This document shows positions 51,405-59,918 of a DNA stretch of 64,000 bases, one piece after another. This stretch comes from Nocardia wallacei (lineage in GTDB: Bacteria > Actinomycetota > Actinomycetes > Mycobacteriales > Mycobacteriaceae), in contig NZ_AP023396.1 in the NCBI RefSeq assembly GCF_014466955.1, forward strand, positions 2,852,001-2,916,000, in the 5' to 3' direction. Numbering within the stretch: the first letter of the stretch is position 1; each line of letters opens with the position of its first letter. Position numbers and translations under genes: made by a program. The notes beneath the pieces were generated by a model, which searched no databases, was not told the DNA's origin, and was given only the letters and a program-made list of their open reading frames with translations.

Positions 51405-52727
51405 TTATCGTTGGAGCAACTCGGATCCACCGCCGTCGGCGTGGATCTTGCGGAGCGCGACCTTGACCGTTCGTCCGTCATCGTCGGACACGAACATCGT
51501 TGCGGGCGTGGAGCTGACCGCTGGGGCATTCGCCAGATACCGGCGCTGTCGATCGGCAAGGGTCCGATAAAAAGCGAACTCGAAATCCGCCGGACTGATC
51601 TCGAATGTGGGAGCCGGTCTTTTCGACAGTGGCCAGTCGATGACGTCGTTACCCGGTTCGAACACGGTCGGATCGCCAGCGCATCGTCGTGGCCGGTTGA
51701 CCGTGAAGACGTTCTCCATACCTGCTGGTGCGTGCGCAACACCCGCGGGTATGACCATTGCCCGCAGAGGGGAAGGCTTGAACGTGTACACCAACTCGGC
51801 GTGGTAGGTCGGCGAATCTCGACGGCAGTCGATAAATCGCATCTCGACGGACTGGTCCAACGGGCCGAGGAAGGTCAGGCGGTCCTCCCACTCCAAATGT
51901 ATTCCGTATGCGTCGGTCGCGTAGGGCGATGTACCGTGATCGATCACCTGGACAGGAGCGGGATCGGTCAGGGCAACGTAACCCGCATCGTCGCCCGACC
52001 AGACCGCCAAGTGCCGACTCCACCCGAGGCCATGTATACCGTCGATCTGCTCCCATTCCGGTACCCGCTGCTGATGCGTCAACCTCTTCCTGATCATGAG
52101 CGTCGACACTGTTCCGTCGGGGAGGGTCACTTCTTCTGTGAACGGATATTCATGATCCACCGACCCGAGCGTTTCGGACTGCATCCTGCTCAACAGCTCG
52201 TAAAACCTCGGGGAAGCAGGATAGGGATTCGGATCGGCGATCGGGAGTTCCTCGTCCGCGCTGTCGAGTGGGAAGTTGAGAATGTCGGCCCCCGTTGCCC
52301 ACGGGTTCTTATCGGTCATCAAAACGTCCGGCGGCGGAAGATAAGCACGGAAGGTGTTCAGAGTGAAAACGCCATCCAAGTCGTCGAAGCAGTGCCCGAC
52401 GCCGCACGGTATACGTAGCGTTCGCGAAACGCTCGGATGAAACGTCAGGTCGACTTTTCGGTGAAACGTCGGAGAGTCACGTCGACAGTCCACGAAGTGA
52501 CCGGTCGCGGTCTTCTCGCGCGAGCCGAGAAAGGTGAGACGGTCTTCCAATCCGAGATGGAACCCATAATGCCCGTGGGAGAAGGGTTGCTCACCGTGAA
52601 ATACGATATGCACCAGGTCCGAGGTCGGAAACGGGACGACAACGGACTCGCGACCGTTTTCGAGAGTATGGGTATCAAGCCATTCGAGGCCATCGATACC
52701 TGTCGGCACAGCTCGAGGTGAAGTCAC
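51405..52727 (-). CDS. internally duplicated RmlC-like cupin protein
   Basis: A 440-residue protein made of two homologous units of about 210 residues. Paired landmarks: YGFHLGLEDRLTFLG / YGIHLEWEDRLTFLG, FVDCRRDSPTFH / FIDCRRDSPTYH, LRIPCGVGHCF / MVIPAGVAHAP, FYELLSRMQ / FYRTLADRQ and STLMIRKRL / KVALRKI. The DxRRxSPT-to-IPxGxxH stretch matches dTDP-4-keto-6-deoxyhexose 3,5-epimerase (RmlC)-like cupins, but the usual GLHxQ catalytic His motif is not evident. Each unit also has a ~90-residue C-terminal extension. The function may be a sugar epimerase, a metal-dependent enzyme or a binding protein. GTG 52727 follows GGAGGTTGACAA. Middle gene of a three-gene operon. Confidence 0.75.
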   Translation of the reverse strand: MTSPRAVPTGIDGLEWLDTHTLENGRESVVVPFPTSDLVHIVFHGEQPFSHGHYGFHLGLEDRLTFLGSREKTATGHFVDCRRDSPTFHRKVDLTFHPSVSRTLRIPCGVGHCFDDLDGVFTLNTFRAYLPPPDVLMTDKNPWATGADILNFPLDSADEELPIADPNPYPASPRFYELLSRMQSETLGSVDHEYPFTEEVTLPDGTVSTLMIRKRLTHQQRVPEWEQIDGIHGLGWSRHLAVWSGDDAGYVALTDPAPVQVIDHGTSPYATDAYGIHLEWEDRLTFLGPLDQSVEMRFIDCRRDSPTYHAELVYTFKPSPLRAMVIPAGVAHAPAGMENVFTVNRPRRCAGDPTVFEPGNDVIDWPLSKRPAPTFEISPADFEFAFYRTLADRQRRYLANAPAVSSTPATMFVSDDDGRTVKVALRKIHADGGGSELLQR

Positions 52728-52768
52728 TTGTCAACCTCCGCGAAGGTGGGCGTAGGGGCCGCATCGGC

Positions 52769-52797
52769 CCGCCGCCCCCTGGAACGGGGTGCGGCGG
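52769..52797 (-). terminator. hairpin between first and second genes of the three-gene cassette
   Basis: CCGCCGC-CCCC (52769-52779) pairs with GGGG-T-GCGGCGG (52786-52797), 11 pairs with one bulge and a short loop, starting 24 bp after the stop of the 135-aa gene. No U run follows, so it may be a partial terminator or mRNA-stability element that gives more of the first product than of the next two. Confidence 0.5.
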
Positions 52798-52820
52798 ACC
52801 AATATCCGATATCCGACAGA

Positions 52821-53228
52821 TTATCGACCGACCACGGTACGTGGCAGTGATTTCGCGTCGCCGGGATCCAGCACGTCGACCTGATAGCCCTGGGCCCTGG
52901 CCGACTCGATCAGGTCGTTCAAATTCTGTTCCGGGAACAGCTCAGTGAATTTTGCCACCACTTCCGACTTGATATTCATCAGCGCGGCCGCCGTCAATGC
53001 GGTCTTGGCTCCGGAATCCACCTCGGGTGTGGTCATCACATGATTCAGCATCAGCACCCCGAGTGCTTTGTCGCCGGCCGCGACATCCTTACCAGCGACC
53101 GCGCCGGGCGCGCTGACGCGCGCGACCAATCGGATCGCGGCACCTTCGAATGCGCCGAGATCCGGGGCCACGGATTCGTCATAGAGCGACCCGAAGAACC
53201 GCTTCGCTTGTTCGACTTCCAGGGACAT
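52821..53228 (-). CDS. 135-residue helical protein, first gene of the three-gene cassette
   Basis: ATG 53228 is set by a strong GGAGGG site 8 bases upstream; a longer frame to 53261 lacks one. Start MSLEVEQAKRFFGSLYDESV. The protein is helical and soluble throughout with no cysteine. The C-terminal part NLNDLIESARAQGYQVDVLD has a loose likeness to Nif11-type leader peptides (helix, then A-x-GY and an acidic turn), but this is weak. No family recognised. A hairpin after its stop and the separate ribosome site of the next gene suggest that it is made in excess over the two downstream proteins, as expected for a substrate, carrier or structural component. Inference only. Confidence 0.65.
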   Translation of the reverse strand: MSLEVEQAKRFFGSLYDESVAPDLGAFEGAAIRLVARVSAPGAVAGKDVAAGDKALGVLMLNHVMTTPEVDSGAKTALTAAALMNIKSEVVAKFTELFPEQNLNDLIESARAQGYQVDVLDPGDAKSLPRTVVGR

Positions 53229-53531
53229 GTTTTTCCGCCCTCCGTGAAAAGGAATCAGCATTGCTTACTTGCCCTAAACAGAGACCGGCTACTCGGTACG
53301 AACTGACACTATCTCGGGCGACAAGCCCAGGCGCGCAGCCCTTCTCCATGTCGGCACCATCTACCAAGAACTTCTCATTGGACGCGTCCGAGACCAGTAT
53401 CGCACAAGAATCGCCCGGTATGGCAACAACAATCTGCATTCTTTGCGGAGTCGAAAAAGACCTTGTTTCTCGTGGATGTAATAGTCGGTCGTCCGTGTGG
53501 AACCGAGGTCGGCCTGTGGCGGCAGTGAGGG
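53229..53531. other. upstream region of the three-gene cassette, no gene supported
   Basis: About 300 AT-richer bases between the cassette and the protein mannosyltransferase gene. It must hold the cassette promoter, but I cannot fix a -35/-10 pair. A minus-strand frame from ATG 53439 to 53179 exists but has no ribosome site and overlaps the well-supported 53228 start. Confidence 0.45.
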
Positions 53532-55130
53532 TCAGCGCCAGCTGGGGAGCCAGAGGTGGTCGAGCCAGGCGGCGGGGGTGATGGGGTAGGCGGTGAGGAT
53601 GGGCCATAGCCAGATGAAATCGGCTACCACTATGCCGAGGTAGAGGGAGATGGCCAGGAGGGTGAGGGTACGTCTTTCGGTGCGGGGCAGGGTTGTTCGG
53701 CCGTCGGGGGTGCGGGTGGTGGGGGCGGGGCCGAGGATGTCGGCGAGGGTCAGGGCCAGGCCCATGGCCAGGAAGGGGGCCAGGGGGACGGCGTAGAAGT
53801 AGTACATCTGGCGGTCGAGGTTCAGCAACCACGGGAGGATTCCGGCGCAGTAGCCGACGAGGACGGCGGCGTAGCGCCAGTCGCGGCGAGTCGTGCTGCG
53901 CCACAACGCCCACGACAGCATGGGTAGCGACAGCCACCACAGGGCGGGCGTGCCGATCAGCATCACGGCCTTGACGCACGCGGGTTCGCCGCAGTTGCCG
54001 GTCGCGCTGTCGGAATAGTGGAACAGCATGGGGCGCAAGCTCATCGGCCACGACCACGGTTTGGATTCCCAGGCGTGATGATTGCCCGCCGAATTCGTCA
54101 GGCTCGCATGGAAATTCAGTGATTCTCCGTGGTTGTGCCACAGCGAACGCAGCGCGTCCGGCAGCCACGACCAGCTGCCGCCGACACCGATCGTGCCCTT
54201 CCCGGCGGCGGGATTGCCGACCGAATACCGGTCGTAGCCGTCCTCGCTCGCGAACCACGCGCCATAGCTCGCGAGGTAGACCAGCAGCGGAACGACAACG
54301 AGCGCGTACAACGCGGGACCGACATCGCGCACGGCGGTACCCGCCCACGGCCGCGGCACCCCGTAGGCGCGGCGCGCGGCGACATCGAAGCACACCGACA
54401 GCAGGCCGAACGCCGCGACGAAATACAGCCCGGACCATTTCGTCCCGCACGCCAACCCGAGCAGCACCCCACCGCCGAACCGCCACCACCGCACACCGAG
54501 CCGTGGACCGAACCCGCTCACCGCGATGCGCCCTTCGGCGTCGGCGCGCGCCAACCGGCACCGGACCTCGTCGCGATCCACGACCAGGCAGCCGAACGCG
54601 GCCGTGACGAACACCGCCTGGAAGATGTCGAGCATGCCGATGCGCGAGGCGACGAAGCTGGTGCCGTCGCAGATCAGCAGCAGGCCCGCGATCGCGCCGA
54701 TCATCGTGGAGCGCGTCAGCCGCCGCGTGATGCGAATTACCAGCAGTACCAACACCGTTCCGAAGACCGCCGCGGTGAACCGCCAGCCCCACGGCGTGTA
54801 GCCGAACACGATCTCACCCAGTGCGATCAGCTGCTTGCCGACCGGCGGGTGCACGATCACCCCGTAGGCCGGGTTGTCCTCGACGCCGCTGCCGGTGAGC
54901 ATCTCCCACGCTTGGTGGGCATAGTATTTCTCGTCGAAGGTCGGGGTGCCGCCGTCGGTGGGATAACCCAGGTTCAGCAGCCGGGTGACCGCCGCCATCG
55001 TGGTGAGGACCACGGTGACCAGCCAGCCGCGCAGGCTGTCGGCAGGACCGAAATCGGGAGTGGGCCGTAGCGGCGCCGGACTGGACGGCGCCGGGCCGAT
55101 GGCCGCTCGCGCGTCGGTCAGCTGGGGCAC
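53532..55130 (-). CDS. pmt: protein O-mannosyltransferase (Pmt, GT39)
   Basis: A 532-residue, multi-helix glycosyltransferase. The first extracytoplasmic loop carries GGTPTFDEKYYAHQAWEMLT, with the catalytic DE pair; VIVHPPVGKQLIALGEIVFG and FVASRIGMLDIFQAVF follow. The C-half has the FNFHASLTNSAGNHHAWESK-like loop (here SLNFHASLTNSAGNHHAWES) and LDRQMYYFYAVPLAPFLAMG. Homologue of mycobacterial Rv1002c, which transfers mannose from polyprenyl-phosphate-mannose to secreted proteins. In mycobacteria the gene lies next to rsmI; here it is divergent from an ArnT-like glycosyltransferase, with 119 bp between starts. Confidence 0.88.
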   Translation of the reverse strand: MPQLTDARAAIGPAPSSPAPLRPTPDFGPADSLRGWLVTVVLTTMAAVTRLLNLGYPTDGGTPTFDEKYYAHQAWEMLTGSGVEDNPAYGVIVHPPVGKQLIALGEIVFGYTPWGWRFTAAVFGTVLVLLVIRITRRLTRSTMIGAIAGLLLICDGTSFVASRIGMLDIFQAVFVTAAFGCLVVDRDEVRCRLARADAEGRIAVSGFGPRLGVRWWRFGGGVLLGLACGTKWSGLYFVAAFGLLSVCFDVAARRAYGVPRPWAGTAVRDVGPALYALVVVPLLVYLASYGAWFASEDGYDRYSVGNPAAGKGTIGVGGSWSWLPDALRSLWHNHGESLNFHASLTNSAGNHHAWESKPWSWPMSLRPMLFHYSDSATGNCGEPACVKAVMLIGTPALWWLSLPMLSWALWRSTTRRDWRYAAVLVGYCAGILPWLLNLDRQMYYFYAVPLAPFLAMGLALTLADILGPAPTTRTPDGRTTLPRTERRTLTLLAISLYLGIVVADFIWLWPILTAYPITPAAWLDHLWLPSWR

Positions 55131-55249
55131 CGACCGATCGTATGCGGTCGTCAGCGCGTCGGCGGACTCACAGCGAATCCCCAGGCAGCGTCGACCCGAT
55201 CCCCAGCCCGCTGCCGGAACATGGGTGCGACACGCGCGAGAGGACTGCT

Positions 55250-57307
55250 ATGACGACGACCGAAGCGCCCGCCGATCGGGCCGAGTCCACCGCCCCGCGA
55301 GAGTCGCCGCCGTGGCGACCGCGTGGGAAACGCCTGCTGTTCGGGCCGCCCGAGCAGCCGCGGTGGGCTCGTCCGGCGCTGTGGGCGCTGCTGGTGGCGA
55401 CACTGGTGTGCTATCTGTGGGGTCTGAGCGCGCTCGGCTGGGCCAACGAGTACTACGCGGCCGCGGTGCAGGCGGGGACGCAGAGCTGGAAGGCGCTGCT
55501 GTTCGGGTCGCTGGACGCCGGGAACGCGATCACCGTCGACAAGCCGCCCGCCGCGCTGTGGGTGATGGGGTTGTCGGGGCGGCTGCTGGGATTCGGCACG
55601 TTCTCGATGCTGCTGCCGCAGGCGCTGATGGCGGTCGGGTCGGTCGCGCTGCTCTACGCGGCCGTGCGGCGGTGGAGTGGACCGGCGGCCGGGTTGCTCG
55701 CCGGTGGTGTGCTGGCGTTGACGCCGGTGGCGGTCACCATGTTCCGGGACAACAATCCGGACGCCCTGCTGGTGTTGCTTCTGGTGGTCGCGGCCTACTG
55801 TGTGGTGCGCGCGATCGAGCGCGGCAGTGGATGGTGGCTGGCGGGTGCCGGTGTCGCGGTCGGGTTCGGGTTTCTGACGAAGCTGCTGCAGGCGTTCGTG
55901 GTGCTGCCCGCCCTCGCGGCGGCCTTCTTGATCGCGGCACCCATCGGGTTGTGGGCGCGGATCTGGAAACTGCTGGGAGCCGCTGTGGCCGTGGTGGTTT
56001 CGGCCGGGTGGTTCCTGGTGCTGGGGACGGTGTGGCCGGCGGACTCGCGGCCCTACATCGGCGGCTCCACGAACAACAGTCTGTTGCAGCTGGCGCTGGG
56101 GTACAACGGGCTGGGGCGGGTCTTCGGCGGTGAGGGGAACGGCGGGCCCGGTGGCGGTCCGGGCGGTGGCGGTCCGGGTGGTCGCCCGGGTGCGATGTTC
56201 GGCGGAGATACCGGGATCATCCGGCTGTTCCGCGACGCGATGGGCACCGAGATCTCCTGGCTGCTGCCGGCGGCGCTGATCGGGCTGGTAGCGCTGCTGT
56301 GGCGCACGCGAGCCACGCCGCGCACCGGGCGCACCCGGGCCGCGCTCGTGCTGTGGGGTGGCTGGCTGCTGGTCACCGGTCTCGTCTTCAGCTTCATGAA
56401 GGGGATCATCCATCCCTACTACACGGTGGCGCTGGCTCCCGCCGTCGCCGCGCTGATCGCCGTGTCCGTCGTCGAATTGTGGCGTGCCAGAGCATCTTTC
56501 ACTTCGCGGGTGATCTTGGCCCTGATGTCGGCCGTGACGGGTGTGTGGGCCTTCGTCCTGCTCGGCCGCACACCCGACTGGTTCCCGGCGCTGCGCTGGG
56601 TCGTGCTGATCGGATGTGTCGTGGTCGCGGTCGTGATCGTGGCGGGCGCACACCGGCTGGGGAAGTGGACCGCCGTGCTCGCGGTCAGCGGCCTCCTCAC
56701 CGGTCTCGGTGGTCCGGCCGCCTTCGCGATAAACAATGTGGCGGTAAACGATTCGCACACCGGCGGCATGCCGACCTCGGGCCCGAAGACCGACCGCGGT
56801 GGTTGGGGTGGCCCACGCCCGGCCGGTGACGACGATGGGAACGGCGCGCCCGGCGGTGGCACCGGAACCCCGGGTGGGGACGGTGGTCCCGGCGCCCCGG
56901 GCACCGAAACGCCTTCGGGCGCAATCGGAAACGGCGACGATGCCTTCCGTCGCACCGGTCCGGGTGCTTCGCCGAGCAATGCCGCGCTGAACAAGCTGCT
57001 GGAGGAGACCGACAACCGCTGGGCCGCGGCCGCGCTGGGATCGCACGAGGTCAGCAGCCTCGAGCTGGCCACCGGGAAATCCTTGCTGGCCATCGGCGGA
57101 TTCAGCGGCGGCGACCCCTACCCGGCCCTCGCCCGGTTCCAGAAGTACGTCGGCGACGGCGAAATCCGCTATTTCATCGGTGGCGAGCAGCGCGCCCCCG
57201 GCCGTTCCGGCCCCGGCGCCGACATCGTGGCATGGGTGAAGGCACACTTCACCGCCATCGACGTCGGTTGCACCACGGTCTACGACTTGACCACCCCGGT
57301 GTCGTAG
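55250..57307 (+). CDS. ArnT/YkcB-like membrane glycosyltransferase (GT39/83 type)
   Basis: A 685-residue protein from ATG 55250, preceded by GAGAGGA. It has about 11 helices. First-loop landmark WANEYYAAAVQAGTQSWKAL, then NAITVDKPPAALWVMGLS and YNDNPDAL-like RDNNPDALLVLLLVVAAYCV. IIHPYYTVALAPAVAALIAV is the typical C-half motif. Two low-complexity Gly/Pro segments occur, at about 290-320 and 510-575. The C-terminal extracytoplasmic domain (GSHEVSSLELATGKSLLAIG; FIGGEQRAPGR) is the family's usual cap. Members transfer sugars from polyprenyl-phosphate donors to wall polymers or proteins in actinomycetes. Paralogous to the gene at 60409. Confidence 0.85.
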   Translation: MTTTEAPADRAESTAPRESPPWRPRGKRLLFGPPEQPRWARPALWALLVATLVCYLWGLSALGWANEYYAAAVQAGTQSWKALLFGSLDAGNAITVDKPPAALWVMGLSGRLLGFGTFSMLLPQALMAVGSVALLYAAVRRWSGPAAGLLAGGVLALTPVAVTMFRDNNPDALLVLLLVVAAYCVVRAIERGSGWWLAGAGVAVGFGFLTKLLQAFVVLPALAAAFLIAAPIGLWARIWKLLGAAVAVVVSAGWFLVLGTVWPADSRPYIGGSTNNSLLQLALGYNGLGRVFGGEGNGGPGGGPGGGGPGGRPGAMFGGDTGIIRLFRDAMGTEISWLLPAALIGLVALLWRTRATPRTGRTRAALVLWGGWLLVTGLVFSFMKGIIHPYYTVALAPAVAALIAVSVVELWRARASFTSRVILALMSAVTGVWAFVLLGRTPDWFPALRWVVLIGCVVVAVVIVAGAHRLGKWTAVLAVSGLLTGLGGPAAFAINNVAVNDSHTGGMPTSGPKTDRGGWGGPRPAGDDDGNGAPGGGTGTPGGDGGPGAPGTETPSGAIGNGDDAFRRTGPGASPSNAALNKLLEETDNRWAAAALGSHEVSSLELATGKSLLAIGGFSGGDPYPALARFQKYVGDGEIRYFIGGEQRAPGRSGPGADIVAWVKAHFTAIDVGCTTVYDLTTPVS

Positions 57308-57342
57308 CCCCGACACCCGGCCCGATCCCGGCGACCGGATGG

Positions 57343-57681
57343 TCAGGCAGGCAGGGCGTCGCCGGGGAAGCCGTGGCAGGGGTGTACCTCGCAGCGCATC
57401 ATCCCGGCTCGCACGCAAGGATCTCCCGCCATGATCTCGGTGGCTTCCTCCGGCGGCACGGTCATGATCGCCACGCCTGCGATGGCGTCGGAGACGACCG
57501 GACAGAGGACCGCGATCACCCCGTCGGCACGAAGCGACACCATGCGGCGCTGATGCTCGAGCTCTATGGCGTCCGCGCCGTTCATGGTGCGCTCCGGTGT
57601 CCATTGCAGGAGCGCCAGGCTGAAGGGCCTCGCCGTCGAGGCCAGAGCCTGGATCTGTGCGTCGGTCACCGTCGTGCTCAC
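57343..57681 (-). CDS. YCII-related domain protein
   Basis: A 112-residue protein. GTG 57681 follows GAAGGAG. FSLALLQWTPERTMNGADAI, EHQRRMVSLRADGVIAVLCP and SDAIAGVAIMTVPPEEATEI fit the ferredoxin-like YCII/dimeric alpha-beta barrel fold, with the conserved H in EHQRRM and the D/P-rich MAGDPCVRAGMM. Role unknown; it may be a small dehydrochlorinase-like or structural subunit. Converges with the glycosyltransferase gene. Confidence 0.65.
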   Translation of the reverse strand: MSTTVTDAQIQALASTARPFSLALLQWTPERTMNGADAIELEHQRRMVSLRADGVIAVLCPVVSDAIAGVAIMTVPPEEATEIMAGDPCVRAGMMRCEVHPCHGFPGDALPA

Positions 57682-57756
57682 GGTGTCTCCTTCGTTCGGG
57701 ATGTGCTCGGCCACCGTGACGATAATCCCCTCGCGGCCGCGGAGGTGGCTGATCGG

Positions 57757-58458
57757 CTACCGCGCGGCGGCTCGGCCGATCAGGTCGGCGACTTCGGCCG
57801 GGCGCGATACCGCCACCGCGTGGGACGCCGGCGTTTCGATGCTGATCGCGTCCGCGCGGTCGGCCATGTATCGCTGCGCCTCGATCGGGATGTTCTTGTC
57901 GCCGGTGGTGAGCAGGGCGTAGGTGGGAAGCGTCCGCCAGGCCGCCGCGGTGGCGGGCTGCTGCAAGGCGGCGAGAGCCACCGGGCGCTGGGTGGCTGCC
58001 ATCAGCTGCGCGGTGGCCGGGTCGACATCGGCGGCGAACTGGCCGGGGAACTCGTCCTGACGGATGTAGAGCTCGGTTCCGGTGGTGCCGTCGGCCAGCG
58101 GATACTCGGCGGGCCGGGTGGTCGGGCCGAGGGTCGAGCCGGGAAACTTGTCGGTCAGTTCGAGGGCGCTCTCGCCGATGTCGGGGATGAACGCCGCGAT
58201 GTAGACCAGGGCGCTGACATTCGGCTTGCCTTGTGCCGCAACGGTGATCACGCTGCCGCCATAGGAATGCCCGGCCAGTACGCACCGATCGGCCACGGTG
58301 TCGAGGACCGAGGCGACATAGGCGGCATCGGAGTCCAGCCCGCGCAGCGGATTGGCGGCGGCGAGCACCGAATGCCCTTGGGCGGTAAGGCGTTCCACGA
58401 CGCCGTTCCAGCTGGAGGAATCGGCGAAGGCGCCGTGGACGAGGACTACGGTGGTCAT
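57757..58458 (-). CDS. alpha/beta hydrolase (paralogue 1 of a tandem pair)
   Basis: A 233-residue hydrolase. MTTVVLVHGAFADSSSWNGV, nucleophile elbow CVLAGHSYGGSVITVAAQGK (Ser in GHSYGG) and a C-terminal His in IETPASHAVAVSRPAEVADL. Close in layout to the next gene upstream (58499), so the two are a tandem duplication. These proteins resemble salicylic-acid-binding-protein/haloalkane-esterase-like small hydrolases; substrates unknown. Confidence 0.85.
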   Translation of the reverse strand: MTTVVLVHGAFADSSSWNGVVERLTAQGHSVLAAANPLRGLDSDAAYVASVLDTVADRCVLAGHSYGGSVITVAAQGKPNVSALVYIAAFIPDIGESALELTDKFPGSTLGPTTRPAEYPLADGTTGTELYIRQDEFPGQFAADVDPATAQLMAATQRPVALAALQQPATAAAWRTLPTYALLTTGDKNIPIEAQRYMADRADAISIETPASHAVAVSRPAEVADLIGRAAAR

Positions 58459-58498
58459 GACGAGGTGGCCCTTTCTCGGACGCCGGAAACGAAGCGGT

Positions 58499-59209
58499 TC
58501 AGGACAACTCGGTGACGGCGGCGGTGAGCACGGCGGTCACTTCGTCGGGGTGGGTCTGCATGATCAGGTGCGGGCCGTCGATCTCGGTGACCGAGCGCAG
58601 CCCGGCGCGCCGGTAGCCGAATCGCTCCACGTCGGGGTTGATGGTGCGGTCAGCGGTGGAGACGATGCCCCAGCCCGGCTTGGTCTTCCAGGCCGCGGCG
58701 GTGGCGGGCTCGGCGAAGGCGGCGGCGGCCAGCGGGCGCTGCGAGACGGCCAGCACCGCGGCGCGCCCGCGGTCCAGACCGGCCGCGAAGATCTCGGGGA
58801 AGGCGTCGACCTCGACCGAGACATCGGTGCCGGGCTCGCCGTCGGCGGGGTAGGGCGAGTAGACCAGGTGGGCGGCGAGTTCGGAATCGGGAAATCCGCC
58901 TTGCAACTGCCCGAGGCTCTCGCCTTCGTCGAGGGCGTATCCGGAGACGTACACCAGTCCGGCGACGTTCTCGGCGAGGCCCGCGACGGTGATGACCGCG
59001 CCGCCGTACGAGTGCCCGGCCAAGAGCACCGGGCCGTCGATCTGTTCGGCGAAGGACCGGATGTACGCGGCGTCGGCGGACAGGCTCCGGTTGAACACCG
59101 ATGGCGCGGCGACGGACAGGCCCTTGGCGAGTAGCCGCTCGACAACCGGAGACCAGCTGGAGGCGTCGGCGAACGCGCCGTGCACGAGAACGATGGTGGG
59201 GGAGGACAT
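58499..59209 (-). CDS. alpha/beta hydrolase (paralogue 2 of a tandem pair)
   Basis: A 236-residue hydrolase, MSSPTIVLVHGAFADASSWS, VLLAGHSYGGAVITVAGLAE, and a C-terminal region with GPHLIMQTHPDEVTAVLTAA, where the catalytic His lies. Same order of motifs and near-identical N-terminus to the protein at 57757, with a 40-bp gap between the genes, so they are probably co-transcribed paralogues with divided substrate ranges. Confidence 0.85.
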   Translation of the reverse strand: MSSPTIVLVHGAFADASSWSPVVERLLAKGLSVAAPSVFNRSLSADAAYIRSFAEQIDGPVLLAGHSYGGAVITVAGLAENVAGLVYVSGYALDEGESLGQLQGGFPDSELAAHLVYSPYPADGEPGTDVSVEVDAFPEIFAAGLDRGRAAVLAVSQRPLAAAAFAEPATAAAWKTKPGWGIVSTADRTINPDVERFGYRRAGLRSVTEIDGPHLIMQTHPDEVTAVLTAAVTELS

Positions 59210-59362
59210 GGCGGCCTTTCATCGATGCGCTGAAACACCGTCAGTATCGAGCCGGGACGGTCGTGCGCACCCCGCCTGATCGGCCGTCAAACCCCCTTAT
59301 CAGGACAGCTGCGGCGCGGACATGGTCGCTTCGGTCCATGTCCGCGCCGAACCGGCGTGTGG

Positions 59363-59842
59363 TCAGCTGATATCGATCGTTCCGTCGAACACCATCGGGG
59401 TGGGCCCCGGCTGGCGGTCGCGGAACGAGTTGACCGGCATCGGGATCCCGTATCCGATCATGTTGGGCGCGCCGCCTCGACCCTTCGTCAGAGTCACCTG
59501 AATGGCCATCGAATCGGGCGCGAAGACCATCACCGGCTGGGCGGTGGAGATCGGGTACACCAGCGAGACCGTGTCACCCGCGACTCGCAGGCAGGTGACC
59601 GGCCCGGTGACCTTGACCGGCAGTGGCATGTTCCCGAATCGTCCGGTTGCGGTGTACGTCCCGGCGGCCGGTCCGTCGCCGGTGCCCGCGGCATCGACGT
59701 GCAGGATGCTCAAGCCCAATACCTGCATGTTCCCATCGATCGAGACGGTGGCCGGTGCTGCTGCGGCCTGACCGGCGCCCGCGGTCGCGACCGCGGTGGC
59801 CATCGCCGCCCCGATGCCGAGGCGTGTGAGCCAAGTCTTCAT
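59363..59842 (-). CDS. secreted protein, function unknown
   Basis: A 159-residue protein with GGAGG before ATG 59842. Signal peptide MKTWLTRLGIGAAMATAVAT, cleavage probably after AAAA (~29). The mature part is beta-rich (GNMQVLGLSILHVDAAGTGD, GTYTATGRFGNMPLPVKVTG) and includes one cysteine in VTCLRVAGDTVSLVYPI. A family of such small secreted beta proteins is common in Nocardia and Mycobacterium. No function known to me. Confidence 0.65.
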   Translation of the reverse strand: MKTWLTRLGIGAAMATAVATAGAGQAAAAPATVSIDGNMQVLGLSILHVDAAGTGDGPAAGTYTATGRFGNMPLPVKVTGPVTCLRVAGDTVSLVYPISTAQPVMVFAPDSMAIQVTLTKGRGGAPNMIGYGIPMPVNSFRDRQPGPTPMVFDGTIDIS

Positions 59843-59918
59843 AACGAAACCTCCAATCGTGAGTTATGCGCGCCGTATACCCGGCTCACGCGCACCCAAC
59901 CCACGGCGGCATCAAGCC

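Noticed and set aside
52821-53228. Reading the 135-aa protein as a definite Nif11-type RiPP precursor
   Set aside because: The resemblance is limited to a helix with A-x-GY near the C-terminus; there is no GG cleavage site, core peptide or recognisable RiPP maturase beside it.
53179-53439. 86-codon minus-strand frame starting at ATG 53439, upstream of the cassette
   Set aside because: No ribosome site, no recognisable feature, and it overlaps in another frame the 53228 start, which has a strong GGAGGG site.
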